DNA from: DASWVC01 sp036401335
GTDB lineage: Bacteria; Verrucomicrobiota; Verrucomicrobiia; Chthoniobacterales; JAFAMB01
Length of the DNA stretch: 64,000 bases
Reading direction: 5' to 3'
Assembly (NCBI GenBank): GCA_036401335.1
Contig: DASWVC010000054.1
Span: 1-64,000 of the forward strand
Shown in pieces: positions 45,759 to 55,220 of this stretch; position 1 is the first letter of the stretch; each line of letters begins with the position of its first letter. Both the position numbers and the translations under genes were made by a program. The notes under the pieces are model-generated. The model had not been told where the DNA came from. It saw only the letters and a program-made list of their open reading frames with translations, and did not search any database.

Positions 45759-48044
45759 TTGAATTTCGCCGGGAGCCTGTTTTCTCTGGAGAGATTGGAA
45801 ACAGAGCTCACGATCCTTAGTGGCCTTACGCCCCGGACGCACGCGGTGACTGGAACGAGCGTCCTTGGGCGGGCAGCGGAAGCCGACGTGGTCTTGCCTC
45901 ACCCGGAGATCTCACGTCGTCATTGCCGGATTCTGCAGGTCGAAACGCGTTGGTACGTCGAAGACCTCGGGAGCCAGCGCGGCACTTTCCTCAATGACGC
46001 CCGCATCGGCGGACGGATGGAGCTTCATCCTGGCGACCGCCTGACCCTGGGCCCCGTCGTCCTGGTTTTCGGTCAGGCTGCCGTGCCTTCCGAGGCCGCC
46101 GAAACCGTCAAGGGGCGGATGCGCGTCAACGGGCAACTGACGAACGTCATTCCACTAGGGAAAACGATTGTTTTGGGTCGAGGAGAAGACGTGGACGTGC
46201 AGCTCAATGACACAGCCATCTCCCGCCAGCATGCCCGTATCCAGAAAGAGAGCCAAGGGTACCGCATCTTCGACCTGCACAGCAAAGCGGGTTCTTTTGT
46301 CAACGGACGACGGTTTGATGAACACGCCCTGGTGATCGGTGACCAGGTTCAGATCGGGCCTTTTTGTTTCGTTTTTGACGGACGCCAACTTGCGCGGATT
46401 CACCGATTGGCATCCGGGCGCATCCTTGCCCGTAACCTGGCAAAAACGGGCGGCAGCACGTTGATCCTGAAAAACGTCTCCTTTAGCGCCACGCAGGGCC
46501 AATTTATCGGCATTCTGGGACCAAGCGGCGCCGGCAAAACCACGCTGCTGAACGCCCTTTCAGGCCTTCGCCCGGCCGACACCGGACAGGTCCTGGTAGA
46601 CGGCACCGACTACTACGCCCACCTCGACGACCTGAGGGCTAAGTTCGGTTACGTCCCCCAGGACGACATCGTGCACGCTGAGTTGACGCTGCAACAAGCC
46701 TTGTCCTTCGCCGCTCGCCTCCGGCTTCCCGCCGGCACGCCGCGGCCCGAAATCCGCACCCTGATCTCCCACACGGTCGAGCAACTCGGATTGTCCGAAC
46801 GTGCCGGGGTCCGGATCGGGCAGCTTTCCGGCGGGCAGCGCAAACGGGCCAGCGTGGCTGCGGAATTGCTGAACCGGCCGTCCCTGTTGTTTCTCGACGA
46901 ACCTACCTCCGGCCTGGATCCGCTGGCCGAATTCCGGCTGATGGAGCTCCTGCGACGGTTGGCAGACACCGGTTGCACCGTCATCTGCACCACGCACGTG
47001 ATGGAAAACGTGTACCTGATGGACGAGATCGCCGTCCTGGTCGAAGGCCAGCTCATTTTCCAGGGCGCGCCAGATGCCGCGCGCGCGCACTTCAACGTCA
47101 GCCGGCTCAGCGGGCTCTACGACGCGCTCCAGTCACCTGATTGCACCAGCCTGAGCCCTTTCGAGCCTCCCATCCCTGACGAAACCACGACCGAGACCCG
47201 TACCTTCCCCAAGAAAGAGCGCCGGGCTGCCTCGCTGCCCATTTTGTTGGAGCGGCAAGCAGCCATCTTTCGGGCCGACCCTAAGAATCTTTGGATCGTG
47301 CTCGGGCAACCCGTTCTGATCGGCGCGTTGGTGGCCTGGGCCAGCCAGTCCGCTCCGCTGGCCCAATTCTTTGCCTACATCACCACCCTCTGGTTCGGTT
47401 GCAGCAACTCGGCCCAGGAAATTGTGCGGGAGCTGCCCATTTACCGGAGGGAACGCCTGGTCGGCCTGGGCCGATGGAGTTACCTGCTGGCGAAGCTGGT
47501 GTGGATGGGCGGCCTGACGTCACTGCAGGTGGCGCTGCTGTTTCTCATCATTACCCTGGTCGGACCGGTCGGGCCTGGACTTTGGCCCCTTCAACTGGCC
47601 AGCCTTGTCCTCCTGGCGTTTGCCGCCACCGGCATCGGCCTCACGGTCTCCACCCTGGCCAGGTCTCCCCTCCAGGCCATGATGCTGGTTCCCATGATCC
47701 TCATTCCCCAGATCCTTTTTTCAGGGTTTACCGTGCCGGTCGGTGACATGGCGTCCACGGTTTTGCCCGTGAGCAAGGTCTTTCCAAGTTTTGCCGCAGA
47801 ACGCATTGTGGATTGCAGTTTCATCCTCGGAAAACCGATCACGGGGGATCTGGTCCGCGATTTCTCCACCGCTTACCAAAACCTGAACCAGTGGCAGCGC
47901 CAAAGCCGGCGGCCTCGTCTGATGAATGGCGCCCGTTTCGAAGACACCACGCCGGTGCTTCTGAGCTTCCTTAACCTGAGCCTCTGGACGGCCGGGGGCT
48001 TTTTGGCCTCCTCGGTTTTGCTGGCCCGGAAGGAACGAGGGTGA
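45759..48044 (+). CDS. FHA-FHA-ABC transporter fusion (ABCG/ABC-2 type)
   Basis: A 761-residue single-chain transporter. Two FHA domains come first: VLGRAAEADVVLPHPEISRRHCRI (about 35-110) and VLGRGEDVDVQLNDTAISRQHARI (about 135-205). FHA domains bind phosphothreonine. Then comes an ABC ATPase with Walker A GPSGAGKTT (about 254-262), signature LSGGQRKRASV (about 355) and Walker B LLFLDEPTSGLD (about 380). The C-terminal third holds about six membrane helices of the ABC-2 type. Substrate unknown; the build suggests control by a Ser/Thr kinase, but no kinase is in the window. The start is uncertain: a TTG at 45759 is used because the FHA homology begins soon after. Confidence 0.86.
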   Translation: MNFAGSLFSLERLETELTILSGLTPRTHAVTGTSVLGRAAEADVVLPHPEISRRHCRILQVETRWYVEDLGSQRGTFLNDARIGGRMELHPGDRLTLGPVVLVFGQAAVPSEAAETVKGRMRVNGQLTNVIPLGKTIVLGRGEDVDVQLNDTAISRQHARIQKESQGYRIFDLHSKAGSFVNGRRFDEHALVIGDQVQIGPFCFVFDGRQLARIHRLASGRILARNLAKTGGSTLILKNVSFSATQGQFIGILGPSGAGKTTLLNALSGLRPADTGQVLVDGTDYYAHLDDLRAKFGYVPQDDIVHAELTLQQALSFAARLRLPAGTPRPEIRTLISHTVEQLGLSERAGVRIGQLSGGQRKRASVAAELLNRPSLLFLDEPTSGLDPLAEFRLMELLRRLADTGCTVICTTHVMENVYLMDEIAVLVEGQLIFQGAPDAARAHFNVSRLSGLYDALQSPDCTSLSPFEPPIPDETTTETRTFPKKERRAASLPILLERQAAIFRADPKNLWIVLGQPVLIGALVAWASQSAPLAQFFAYITTLWFGCSNSAQEIVRELPIYRRERLVGLGRWSYLLAKLVWMGGLTSLQVALLFLIITLVGPVGPGLWPLQLASLVLLAFAATGIGLTVSTLARSPLQAMMLVPMILIPQILFSGFTVPVGDMASTVLPVSKVFPSFAAERIVDCSFILGKPITGDLVRDFSTAYQNLNQWQRQSRRPRLMNGARFEDTTPVLLSFLNLSLWTAGGFLASSVLLARKERG

Positions 48045-48107
48045 AGAACGTCCCGGCGTGGCGGCGTGACCGGGAACCCGGGAGGGCGCCGGGAGTGCCG
48101 TCAGCCG

Positions 48108-49079
48108 TTACAAGTTTCCCATGCGGGAATCGCTTTCCCGCCCCTCGGACCGCTCGCGCGGTGGAGATTCCAACCCATTCACCCCTAACACCCGTACCCC
48201 CTGCTGTTTGCCTTTAAGCTGGAATTGGCCGAGATCCACGAGGTCGCGCCCTGGCGGCAGGACCGTTCCAAAATCCTGGGACAGCACCAGGTTGCGGTTC
48301 AATTCTTTCATCACACCTTCCAACCGGAACGCCGTGTTCACGGCATCCCCGATGATCGTCGCGTCACGCATCGCGACCTGGCCGATGTTGCCACTGGTCA
48401 CGCGCCCAAAATGGAGGGCGATGCCCACCCGAAACGACTGTCCGGTTTCCGGCCAGCTCCGCTTGGCAGCCAACTCAAGCAACGTCGCAGCGACGTCCAG
48501 GCAGGTGGCACACTCGGTGCCTTGTTGATCGCGTGCAGGCCAGTAGGCAAGCACGGCGTCGCCGATGTATTTGTCGATGATGCCGCCGGCCGATTGGACT
48601 GCATTGCCAATGTCGCGAAACCAATTCCCGAGCACTAACGCGAGCTGACGCTCTTCCAGCCTTTCCGCCATGGCGCTGAAGCCGCGGATGTCGCAAACGA
48701 GGATGGCCACCGACAAGGAGGCATGCTGCCCCTCCAAGCTCAGGGCGGCCAACGTGATGTCCGTAGCCTCACCGGGTTCTTCGTCCAGGGTTTGCTCGAA
48801 AATCAGTTCGTAATTGGCAATGCGCACCCGCGCACCGGACTGGAGCACAACCGGCATCACCACCCGCTGATCATTAACGTAAGTCCCATTGCGACTGCCC
48901 AGGTCCATGATCTGATATTCGTACCCATTGTGACAGCGGACGATCGCATGCTGCCGGGATACGTGGGTACCTGGCAACGACACCGTATTATCGAGGGTAC
49001 GCCCGATGGTCGCAGTGTTGCTTACAACCTGTTCGAACAACGGCTCACCTGGCGAGTAGACGCGAAACCTTGCGGGCAT
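48108..49079 (-). CDS. FHA domain-class III adenylate/guanylate cyclase
   Basis: A 323-residue protein starting at ATG 49079 (MPARFRVYSP); an in-frame start at 49205 would add 42 poorly ordered residues. The N-terminal FHA domain has TIGRTLDNTVSLPGTHVSRQHAIV and GSRNGTYVND. The C-terminal half is a class III nucleotidyl cyclase. Metal-binding Asp residues lie in LVCDIRGFSAMAE and DKYIGDAVLAYW, and the transition-state region is GDAVNTAFRLEGVMKELNR. It would make a cyclic nucleotide, and substrate (cAMP or cGMP) is not decided. It is convergent with the FHA-ABC gene 63 bases away, and both share FHA input. Confidence 0.88.
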   Translation of the reverse strand: MPARFRVYSPGEPLFEQVVSNTATIGRTLDNTVSLPGTHVSRQHAIVRCHNGYEYQIMDLGSRNGTYVNDQRVVMPVVLQSGARVRIANYELIFEQTLDEEPGEATDITLAALSLEGQHASLSVAILVCDIRGFSAMAERLEERQLALVLGNWFRDIGNAVQSAGGIIDKYIGDAVLAYWPARDQQGTECATCLDVAATLLELAAKRSWPETGQSFRVGIALHFGRVTSGNIGQVAMRDATIIGDAVNTAFRLEGVMKELNRNLVLSQDFGTVLPPGRDLVDLGQFQLKGKQQGVRVLGVNGLESPPRERSEGRESDSRMGNL

Positions 49080-49358
49080 GGCAGGCCACAAAAATGCCAG
49101 CTTACCACCCTGTTTGCCAGTCTCTTTAGAGTAAGGCGGATCGCTGAGGTCAATTTCTTGTTGACGCTCCCCCTGGGTGCCCGTAATTTCGGCCCACTCC
49201 ATCAAGAGTAGCAGAGGGACTGGCCCGTTGAAGCTACGGCAACCGGTTCGGCGAAAGCCGAACGCCCAGGTGCCAAATCCAGCCTTGAGAAATCAAGGGC
49301 AGATGGTGAGCAATGCGTGTCTATCCGCGGCTCTTGGTGGGTACCCTACACCCGCCCT

Positions 49359-50618
49359 ATGGATAAACGCCCCAACTTTTCGCACTTGCAATGTCGTGAG
49401 TGCGGCCGTCGGTACCCCAAAGAAGCCATTCACGTTTGCGAGTTTGACTTTGGACCGCTCGAGGCAGCCTACGACTACGAGGCCATCAAGGCCGTTGTCT
49501 CCCGGGATCTCATCGCCCAACGGCCCCGATCCATGTGGCGGTACCGCGAGCTTCTTCCGATCGAAGGGCAGCCGTCTGTTGGGTTGCAAACCGGATGCAC
49601 TCCGTTGGTGCGGGCCAAGCGCTTGGCTGAAAGGTTGGGAGTCAGCGAACTTTATATAAAGAATGATGCCGTAAACCATCCCACCTTGTCCTTCAAGGAC
49701 CGGGTGGTATCTGTGGCGCTCACCCGTGCCAAGGAACTCGGACTCGACACGGTCGCCTGTGCGTCAACCGGCAACCTGGCGAATTCGGTGGCCGCCAATG
49801 CAGCCGCAGCCGGTCTCCGCAGCTTTGTCCTGATCCCGGCCGACCTGGAGCCGAGCAAAGTGGTGAACTCACTCATTTACGGCACCAACGTCGTGGGCGT
49901 TCGGGGCTCCTACGATCAGGTCAACCGGTTGTGCGCTGAGGTTGCCGGTAAATTTGGGTGGGGGTTTGTGAACGTAAACCTTCGCCCTTACTATGCCGAA
50001 GGGTCGAAAACCTTGGGGTTCGAGGTCGTAGAACAACTCGGTTGGAAGTTGCCGCAACATACCGTGGTGTGCATGGCCAGCGGTTCATTGCTGACCAAGG
50101 TTCACAAAGCCTATAAAGAATTCGTGCAGGTGGGCTTGGTTGACGACACGCCGACCTGCATCTACGGCGCTCAGGCCAGCGGCTGTTCACCCATCACCAC
50201 GGCCATCAAAAACAAAAGCGAGGTTGTCCGGCCCGTGCCAAACCCCCGGACAATCGCCAAATCGTTGTCCATTGGGACCCCCGCAGATGGGTACTACGCC
50301 ATCCGCACGATGGAGGAGACCGGTGGGACCGGCGAAGACGCCTCGGATCCCGAAATCATCGAAGGCATCAAATTGCTCGCTGAAACGGAGGGCATTTTTG
50401 CTGAAACGGCGGGCGGTGTGACCGTCGCCTGTGCGAAAAAATTGATCGAGGCAGGTAAAATTCCGCGTGACGAAAGCATCGTCCTTTGCATCACCGGCTA
50501 TGGCCTTAAAACGCAGGAGGCCATCGTCGAACACGTGGGACGCCCCCACTACATCCAGCCGCAACTGCGCGAGTTCGAAGCATTGATCTCTGAACAATCC
50601 ACTCTTTCCCCTAAATAA
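49359..50618 (+). CDS. thrC: Threonine synthase
   Basis: A 419-residue PLP enzyme that turns O-phosphohomoserine into threonine. The Schiff-base lysine is Lys113 in LSFKDRVV. The phosphate-binding loop is CASTGNLANSVAANAAAAG, and the C-terminal FAETAGGVTVA completes the site. The N-terminal part has CREC and a further Cys (residues 12, 15, 27), a small zinc-ribbon-like lead seen in many threonine synthases. I chose ATG 49359; the GTG at 49317 would add 14 unconserved residues. A sulfur-carrier-like gene follows 8 bases later, so another PLP lyase role (cysteine synthase type) cannot be fully excluded. Confidence 0.88.
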   Translation: MDKRPNFSHLQCRECGRRYPKEAIHVCEFDFGPLEAAYDYEAIKAVVSRDLIAQRPRSMWRYRELLPIEGQPSVGLQTGCTPLVRAKRLAERLGVSELYIKNDAVNHPTLSFKDRVVSVALTRAKELGLDTVACASTGNLANSVAANAAAAGLRSFVLIPADLEPSKVVNSLIYGTNVVGVRGSYDQVNRLCAEVAGKFGWGFVNVNLRPYYAEGSKTLGFEVVEQLGWKLPQHTVVCMASGSLLTKVHKAYKEFVQVGLVDDTPTCIYGAQASGCSPITTAIKNKSEVVRPVPNPRTIAKSLSIGTPADGYYAIRTMEETGGTGEDASDPEIIEGIKLLAETEGIFAETAGGVTVACAKKLIEAGKIPRDESIVLCITGYGLKTQEAIVEHVGRPHYIQPQLREFEALISEQSTLSPK

Positions 50619-50626
50619 TACCTGTC

Positions 50627-50902
50627 ATGCCTGTCCCTGTTCGTATCCCTACCCCGCTCCGCAAGTTGACCGACAACCAGGAGGTCGTCCAAGTCAACGG
50701 AGCTAACATTCGCGAAGTCATCAACAGCCTCGAATCCGCGTTTCCCGGGTTGAAAGAACGCATCTGCGACGATAAAAACCAGATCCGCCGCTTTGTGAAT
50801 GTGTTCGTCAACGAAGAAGACATCCGCTTCCTGCAGGATTCCGAGACCCCGGTGAAAAGCGGAGACGAGATTAGCATTGTCCCGGCCATTGCGGGCGGGT
50901 AA
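50627..50902 (+). CDS. MoaD/ThiS-family sulfur-carrier-like protein
   Basis: A 91-residue ubiquitin-fold protein. It opens VRIPTPLRKLTDNQEVVQVNG, then has a NIREVINSLESAFPGLKERI helix, a VFVNEEDIRF strand and SGDEISIVPAIAGG. The C-terminal Gly-Gly is the part that carries a thiocarboxylate in MoaD, ThiS and CysO. It starts 8 bases after thrC. In actinobacteria the related CysO works with a PLP-type cysteine synthase, so it may supply sulfur in amino-acid synthesis rather than in molybdopterin synthesis. No molybdopterin genes are near. Confidence 0.87.
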   Translation: MPVPVRIPTPLRKLTDNQEVVQVNGANIREVINSLESAFPGLKERICDDKNQIRRFVNVFVNEEDIRFLQDSETPVKSGDEISIVPAIAGG

Positions 50903-51549
50903 ATCCGTCCCAGCCCCTTTTTTCTGTTCTGGTTAAGCTAGTGCTGGAAACGCGGCCGGGGCCCCCTTACCGTGTTCTTGAGCGGAGCACAAGTCCAGAG
51001 ACGGACCTGGTCCCCGGGTCTGGCCCTCTCCACTCCGGGGCTGCCGTGGGGCCGAACACAACCTCATGGTTTACTCCTGATCCCCCACCTTTTCCCGTGA
51101 GGGTTCCTGGTCCGCGGTTTCCGGCCGCGAGGTGCCGCTCTCCGGTTGGTCATCCACGGCGCCGTCCTTGCCTCCATCCGGTTCGTCTCTCAAAGTGCTC
51201 ATGGTTAATGATCGCGGCGCGTTTTCGCAACGCCTTGCCCCAGAAGCCTTTTTTCGGTTTTTAGGCCGCTACCATAAACCCGTCCCGGAGGCACCCTGTT
51301 GCAGGTAACATAAGGAAACCATGATGCGGCCAAAGCGTCGGTTGTCCCCAACCGACTACGGGATTGAGGCGGACCACGATCCCGGGCACTTGAGGACAAG
51401 CTCCCCTACCGGAGAAGGCACTCGCCGGGGAGAGAAGCTTATCAGAACGCATGGCTGCCAGACGCCCGGGAAAGGGCGTTGCGGCCGGGCAGCCGCAATC
51501 GCCACCGGCATGCCGGGTCAGCAAGTCCCCTTGTTCGGTGGACGCTTGC
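50903..51549. other. Long intergenic region with one REP-like repeat
   Basis: A 647-base convergent gap between the MoaD/ThiS gene and the PEP-CTERM gene. Besides repeat copy F (51386-51412) nothing was recognised. Open frames on both strands are Arg/Pro-rich and lack domain content. Both genes must end here, but no clear hairpin terminator was seen. Confidence 0.35.
51386..51412. repeat. REP-like repeat, copy F
   Basis: Contains the core GAGGACAAGCTCCCCTACCG exactly, with one mismatch just before it (GCACTT where copies E and G have GCGCTT). It lies in direct orientation to copy G at 60763, and the two bracket the PEP-CTERM gene and the Wadjet-type cassette. Confidence 0.7.
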
Positions 51550-52086
51550 TTAGCGATCGGTCCGATGGCCACGGCGCCGGAGGTGAAATCCGAACAACGA
51601 AAGCCCACCTACCAGGACGAGGGCCAACACCGATGGTTCGGGAACAGCAGCAACCGTCAACCTGGCATTCTCATGGTGGAAACTGCTGTAGACGCCACTC
51701 TGCTGAAAGAACCCGTAGATGTCGTAAGTACCCGGCAGGAATTGCCCTTGGGTGCCACTGGCAGTCTCACCAATGAAAGGTTTGTCGAAGGCTGCAATCG
51801 CGGTTGACCAACCCGTGTTCGCCAAAAACACGTTCGTCCCAAACCGTGCATCCAACGACACCGGTTGTTGCACGACCTGCGCATTGATTGAAAGCGTCAG
51901 ATTTTGCACCGCAATGACCTGACTTGCCGCGCCGGGATCGATGGAAAACGTTGGGACTTGGAACGACAGCGAAAACGCCTTCCCATTGTCGAGTGGACCT
52001 TGCAGCGAGACGGATTCCAACTCGGCCCGCGTTATTCCGGGGGTGAGCGCGACGGCGAAAAGGACAAGGCTAAAAAAGCGATGCAT
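51550..52086 (-). CDS. PEP-CTERM sorted exported protein
   Basis: A 178-residue protein. The signal peptide (MHRFFSLVLFAVALTPGITRAE) is followed by a beta-rich domain of about 125 residues without cysteines. A PEP-CTERM tail follows: VPEPSVLALVLVGGLSLFGF then HLRRRGHR. PEP-CTERM proteins are thought to be processed by exosortase at the membrane and reach the outer surface. ATG 52086 is used because the signal peptide begins there; the frame is open 20 residues further. Divergent from the jet genes. No exosortase gene is in the window. Confidence 0.85.
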   Translation of the reverse strand: MHRFFSLVLFAVALTPGITRAELESVSLQGPLDNGKAFSLSFQVPTFSIDPGAASQVIAVQNLTLSINAQVVQQPVSLDARFGTNVFLANTGWSTAIAAFDKPFIGETASGTQGQFLPGTYDIYGFFQQSGVYSSFHHENARLTVAAVPEPSVLALVLVGGLSLFGFHLRRRGHRTDR

Positions 52087-52324
52087 GGCTACTTGAATCG
52101 CTCGCCCACGGAGAAAAGCTCGTGGAAGATGGCGGTTCCAGGTCAAACATTTTTGTGTGTTGTTACGGTAGGTTTAAGTAGGTTCAGCCGGCACAGTTTA
52201 TAAAATTTGTCTCTTAACATCGACTGGCCGAAAAGGTGCTTCTAAATACGCCTCTCAATGGGCGTTATTGCGGCACAAGGGCCGTTCGCGACCAGCGACA
52301 AAACAAAGGCGTCGTCCCAGACCG
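52087..52324. other. Divergent control region between the PEP-CTERM gene and jetA
   Basis: About 240 bases carrying the start signals of both genes. The only promoter-like string is TTTATAAAATT at 52198-52208, a possible -10, but no matching -35 was found on either strand. The AT-rich stretch contrasts with the GC-rich surroundings. Confidence 0.35.
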
Positions 52325-53914
52325 ATGAGGAATGAGCAAACGGCAGAAATCGGAAACGGGCTGAGAACCCACACGGTCTTTACACACGTGCTGGTGGAAA
52401 AAGCGGAACTTTACCGCATGATCCTCGAGGGCTTTGTTCGGGCACGCGAGCAGTTCATTACCCACCTACGACCAGCGGAGGTTGCGCGTGAGATCGGGTG
52501 CAACGACGAGGAAGCGGAGAACGCCTTGCGCAAACTCCAGCAATGGGGAAACGTTGAAGCCACCCAGGATTCGGCTGAAGCCGTTTCAATCGACGAATTT
52601 TACCGGAGCCGGTTCCTTTACGCGCTTTCGGCGGCGGGCGAAGCGGCTGAGCGGGCGCTGGCGATTTTCGAAGAAACGCTGCATCGGCCCGGAGAGTTGC
52701 AAACGGCAGCATTGCGCGACATCACCGAATTCCTTGAAGGCATCCGGGTCCTGTTGGCCGGCGCGGAACCTGACGTGCCCAAATTGCACACGCAATTGTT
52801 GGGTTTGACCGAGCGCTTCCGGAACCTGACGAACCGGGCGCAGGCTTTCATGCGAGATCTCCAGAGCACGGTGCAGCTTCACGGGATGAGCGTGGAACAG
52901 TTCCTCGGGTACAAACAGCTGCTGATCGACTACCTGGAACGGTTCCTACGAGACCTCGTGCTCGCCACCAATGAGATTTCCCAGAAGATCCTGCTTCTCG
53001 AGCAAGCGGGCATCCGTGATCAATTCGGGCCGGTGGCACGGCGTTCGTTGGCCGATGCCCTGACCCGTACGCGGGAGATGGAAGAGCGGGAAATCGCAAG
53101 CTGGGAAGGGCGCTGGCACGGGTTGCGGCGTTGGTTCCTGGGCGAACCGGGCGTCCTTTCGCAGTCCGAGATTCTCCGAGCACGCGCCCGGGAGGCAATC
53201 CCTGCCCTGCTTTTTACGTTGCAGAACATCAACGATCAGCGCGTCACCCGGAGCGACCGCTTTACCGACTGGCAGACGCTTGCGGTCTGGTTTGCGGAGA
53301 CCGCCACCGATGAAGAGGCGCACCGTCTCTGGCGGGTGGCGTTCGGGCTGGCACCGGCGAGGCACCTCCAGATCAATCAGGAGACACTTGACCTCTGGGA
53401 CCAGGCGGGTGACGGACCGCGGACGCCATGGCTGGCGGCGGAGCCCCTCCGGATCAGCCCGCGCCTGCGCGTGAACGGACGTTTGGTGGTCCGAAGCCAG
53501 GCCACGGCGGTCGTAGATCGGGGCAGAGAGAAGGCGGAGCTCGCTCGTCTGGCTGCCGACGAAGCGGTGCAGATTGCCCGCGCACAGCGGGAACTGGCGC
53601 TTAACCGACCGCTGCGCCTGACGGATTTCGGCAGATTGGACACTCCGGCGTTTTACCTTTTGCTTGACCTGCTGGGAGAGGCGCTGGCGATGCGGACCGA
53701 CCCTCGCGAACCCGTGGAAGCTGCCTCAATGGATGGCGCGCTGCTCGTTCGTCTCGGCCCGGAGGACGACCCAGTGCGTTTGGCCGAGATCGTTACCACC
53801 ACCGGCGTGCTGCGCGGGCCCGATTGCGAAGTGACAATTTCGTATGCTCACCTTACCCCGGCCGCCAAGATGGTGGCCGGGGAATCAAGGTGGCCGGAGG
53901 CGCCGGGGCTATAA
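52325..53914 (+). CDS. jetA: Wadjet type II JetA (TIGR02677/DUF2397 family)
   Basis: A 529-residue protein and the first gene of a four-gene cassette. Near the N-terminus TVFTHVLVEKAELYRMILEGF and the helix-turn-helix-like LRPAEVAREIGCNDEEAENALRKLQQWGNVE agree with the DUF2397 family. A long helical middle part and the C-terminal LALNRPLRLTDFGRLDTPAFYLLLDLLGEAL are also of that family. In Wadjet, JetA is taken as the kleisin-like subunit of an SMC complex with JetB and JetC. ATG 52325 is chosen because homology starts shortly after; a TTG at 52268 would add 19 Arg-rich residues. The stop lies 22 bases before the jetB ATG. Confidence 0.84.
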   Translation: MRNEQTAEIGNGLRTHTVFTHVLVEKAELYRMILEGFVRAREQFITHLRPAEVAREIGCNDEEAENALRKLQQWGNVEATQDSAEAVSIDEFYRSRFLYALSAAGEAAERALAIFEETLHRPGELQTAALRDITEFLEGIRVLLAGAEPDVPKLHTQLLGLTERFRNLTNRAQAFMRDLQSTVQLHGMSVEQFLGYKQLLIDYLERFLRDLVLATNEISQKILLLEQAGIRDQFGPVARRSLADALTRTREMEEREIASWEGRWHGLRRWFLGEPGVLSQSEILRARAREAIPALLFTLQNINDQRVTRSDRFTDWQTLAVWFAETATDEEAHRLWRVAFGLAPARHLQINQETLDLWDQAGDGPRTPWLAAEPLRISPRLRVNGRLVVRSQATAVVDRGREKAELARLAADEAVQIARAQRELALNRPLRLTDFGRLDTPAFYLLLDLLGEALAMRTDPREPVEAASMDGALLVRLGPEDDPVRLAEIVTTTGVLRGPDCEVTISYAHLTPAAKMVAGESRWPEAPGL

Positions 53915-53936
53915 CGTGTTAAGCGACCCAGATCGT

Positions 53937-55220
53937 ATGGCCGACCGGAGGTCCCTTCCGGGTGCAAGCACGGGGCGGCCGACGCGCCAACGGCTGGCTG
54001 GGCTGGGATCAACCATTAACGCGCAAGAGCGGGACGAGCGTCAACGCGCCGTCCGCGCACTTCTGAGCGAGCCGCTGCTTTCCCCGGGAGGTTCAGAGGC
54101 GTTTACCCTTGTACAGAAGCACCGGGACTTTCTGCGTCTCTGGTTTGCCCACCACGCAGGCTGGCAGCTCGTTCTGGACGCAGAATCCGCTCGACTGATC
54201 AAACGACCCGCCCGGCTTGACGACGCGACGCGCCCCTGCCGCGAGCCCAACTCCGGGGCTGCGCTGAGCAGGCGCGCCTACGTGATTCTCTGCCTTGCCT
54301 TGGCGTCACTGGTGCGCGCCGATCGTCAGACGACTTTGATCCGGCTGCGAGACTTGATCCTTGGCCTCGTCCGAACCGAACCGCGGTTGGCCGCGGCAGG
54401 CCTTAGAATTGAACTCGACCACCAGGAATCGCGCCGGGATTTTGTGCATGCCATTCGCCTGCTCCTGGCGTGGCGGGTGTTGAAGCGTGTGCAGGGCGAG
54501 GAAGAGCATTTTATCAAAGATGCGGAAACTGACGCCCTCTACAACGTCCACCGGCCCACGCTTGCGCGGTTGCTCGCGGCGAGCCGGCCGCCTTCGCTCG
54601 TGAAGGCGCGAGAATTTCCGGAGCGACTTCGTGCGTTGGCCGAAGACGACCTTGCGGCCAACGCCGAGGAATCGGATCATCGGCACCTGCGGGTCCGTTT
54701 GTTCCGCCAGCTGCTTGACGACCCGGTGTTGTATTACGATGAATTGACCCAGGAAGAGCGGCAATACCTGGACCGGCAGCGCGGCTTTATCCTCCCGGAG
54801 ATTGAAGCGGCGACTGGCCTCGTCCGCGAGGTGCGTGCTGAAGGGATCGCCATGGCCGATCCAAGCGGAAAGCTCAGTGACTATGGCCTTCCCGAGGAGG
54901 GAACGGACGGGCACCTTACCCTGTTGCTCGCCACCTTTCTGGCAGCCCGGCTCCGTGAATCGCCGGGCGCAAGCGTCACCTTTGCCGCCTTGGTTGCACG
55001 AACGCAGCAGTTCATCGTCACCCATCACCGCCATTGGCGCAAAGACGTGCGTGATTCCGGTCAGGATCGCGCGCTGACACGCACCGTCGTTGATCGGCTT
55101 TCTGCGCTGGGCCTGGCCCGCTGCGAAGGCGACCGGATCGTTCCCCTTCCGGCCATCGGACGCTACGGACTGCGGGAAGAGAGCGAGCCCGCATGGCCGG
55201 ACGAAGGAGGGACGGAGTGA
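53937..55220 (+). CDS. jetB: Wadjet type II JetB (TIGR02678/DUF2398 family)
   Basis: A 427-residue protein, second gene of the cassette. The segment QERDERQRAVRALLSEPLLS followed by LVQKHRDFLRLWFAHHAGW, and then LSRRAYVILCLALASL, is the opening of DUF2398 proteins. Later segments such as DDPVLYYDELTQEERQYLDRQRG also fit. It is expected to be the KITE-like partner that binds JetA and JetC. ATG 53937 is used; a GTG at 53916, two bases after the jetA stop, is an equal alternative. It overlaps jetC by 4 bases (GTGA). Confidence 0.84.
   Translation: MADRRSLPGASTGRPTRQRLAGLGSTINAQERDERQRAVRALLSEPLLSPGGSEAFTLVQKHRDFLRLWFAHHAGWQLVLDAESARLIKRPARLDDATRPCREPNSGAALSRRAYVILCLALASLVRADRQTTLIRLRDLILGLVRTEPRLAAAGLRIELDHQESRRDFVHAIRLLLAWRVLKRVQGEEEHFIKDAETDALYNVHRPTLARLLAASRPPSLVKAREFPERLRALAEDDLAANAEESDHRHLRVRLFRQLLDDPVLYYDELTQEERQYLDRQRGFILPEIEAATGLVREVRAEGIAMADPSGKLSDYGLPEEGTDGHLTLLLATFLAARLRESPGASVTFAALVARTQQFIVTHHRHWRKDVRDSGQDRALTRTVVDRLSALGLARCEGDRIVPLPAIGRYGLREESEPAWPDEGGTE

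Noticed and set aside
52268..52324. TTG start for jetA with 19 extra residues
   Set aside because: The added residues are Arg/Pro-rich and unlike family members. ATG 52325 gives a natural start.
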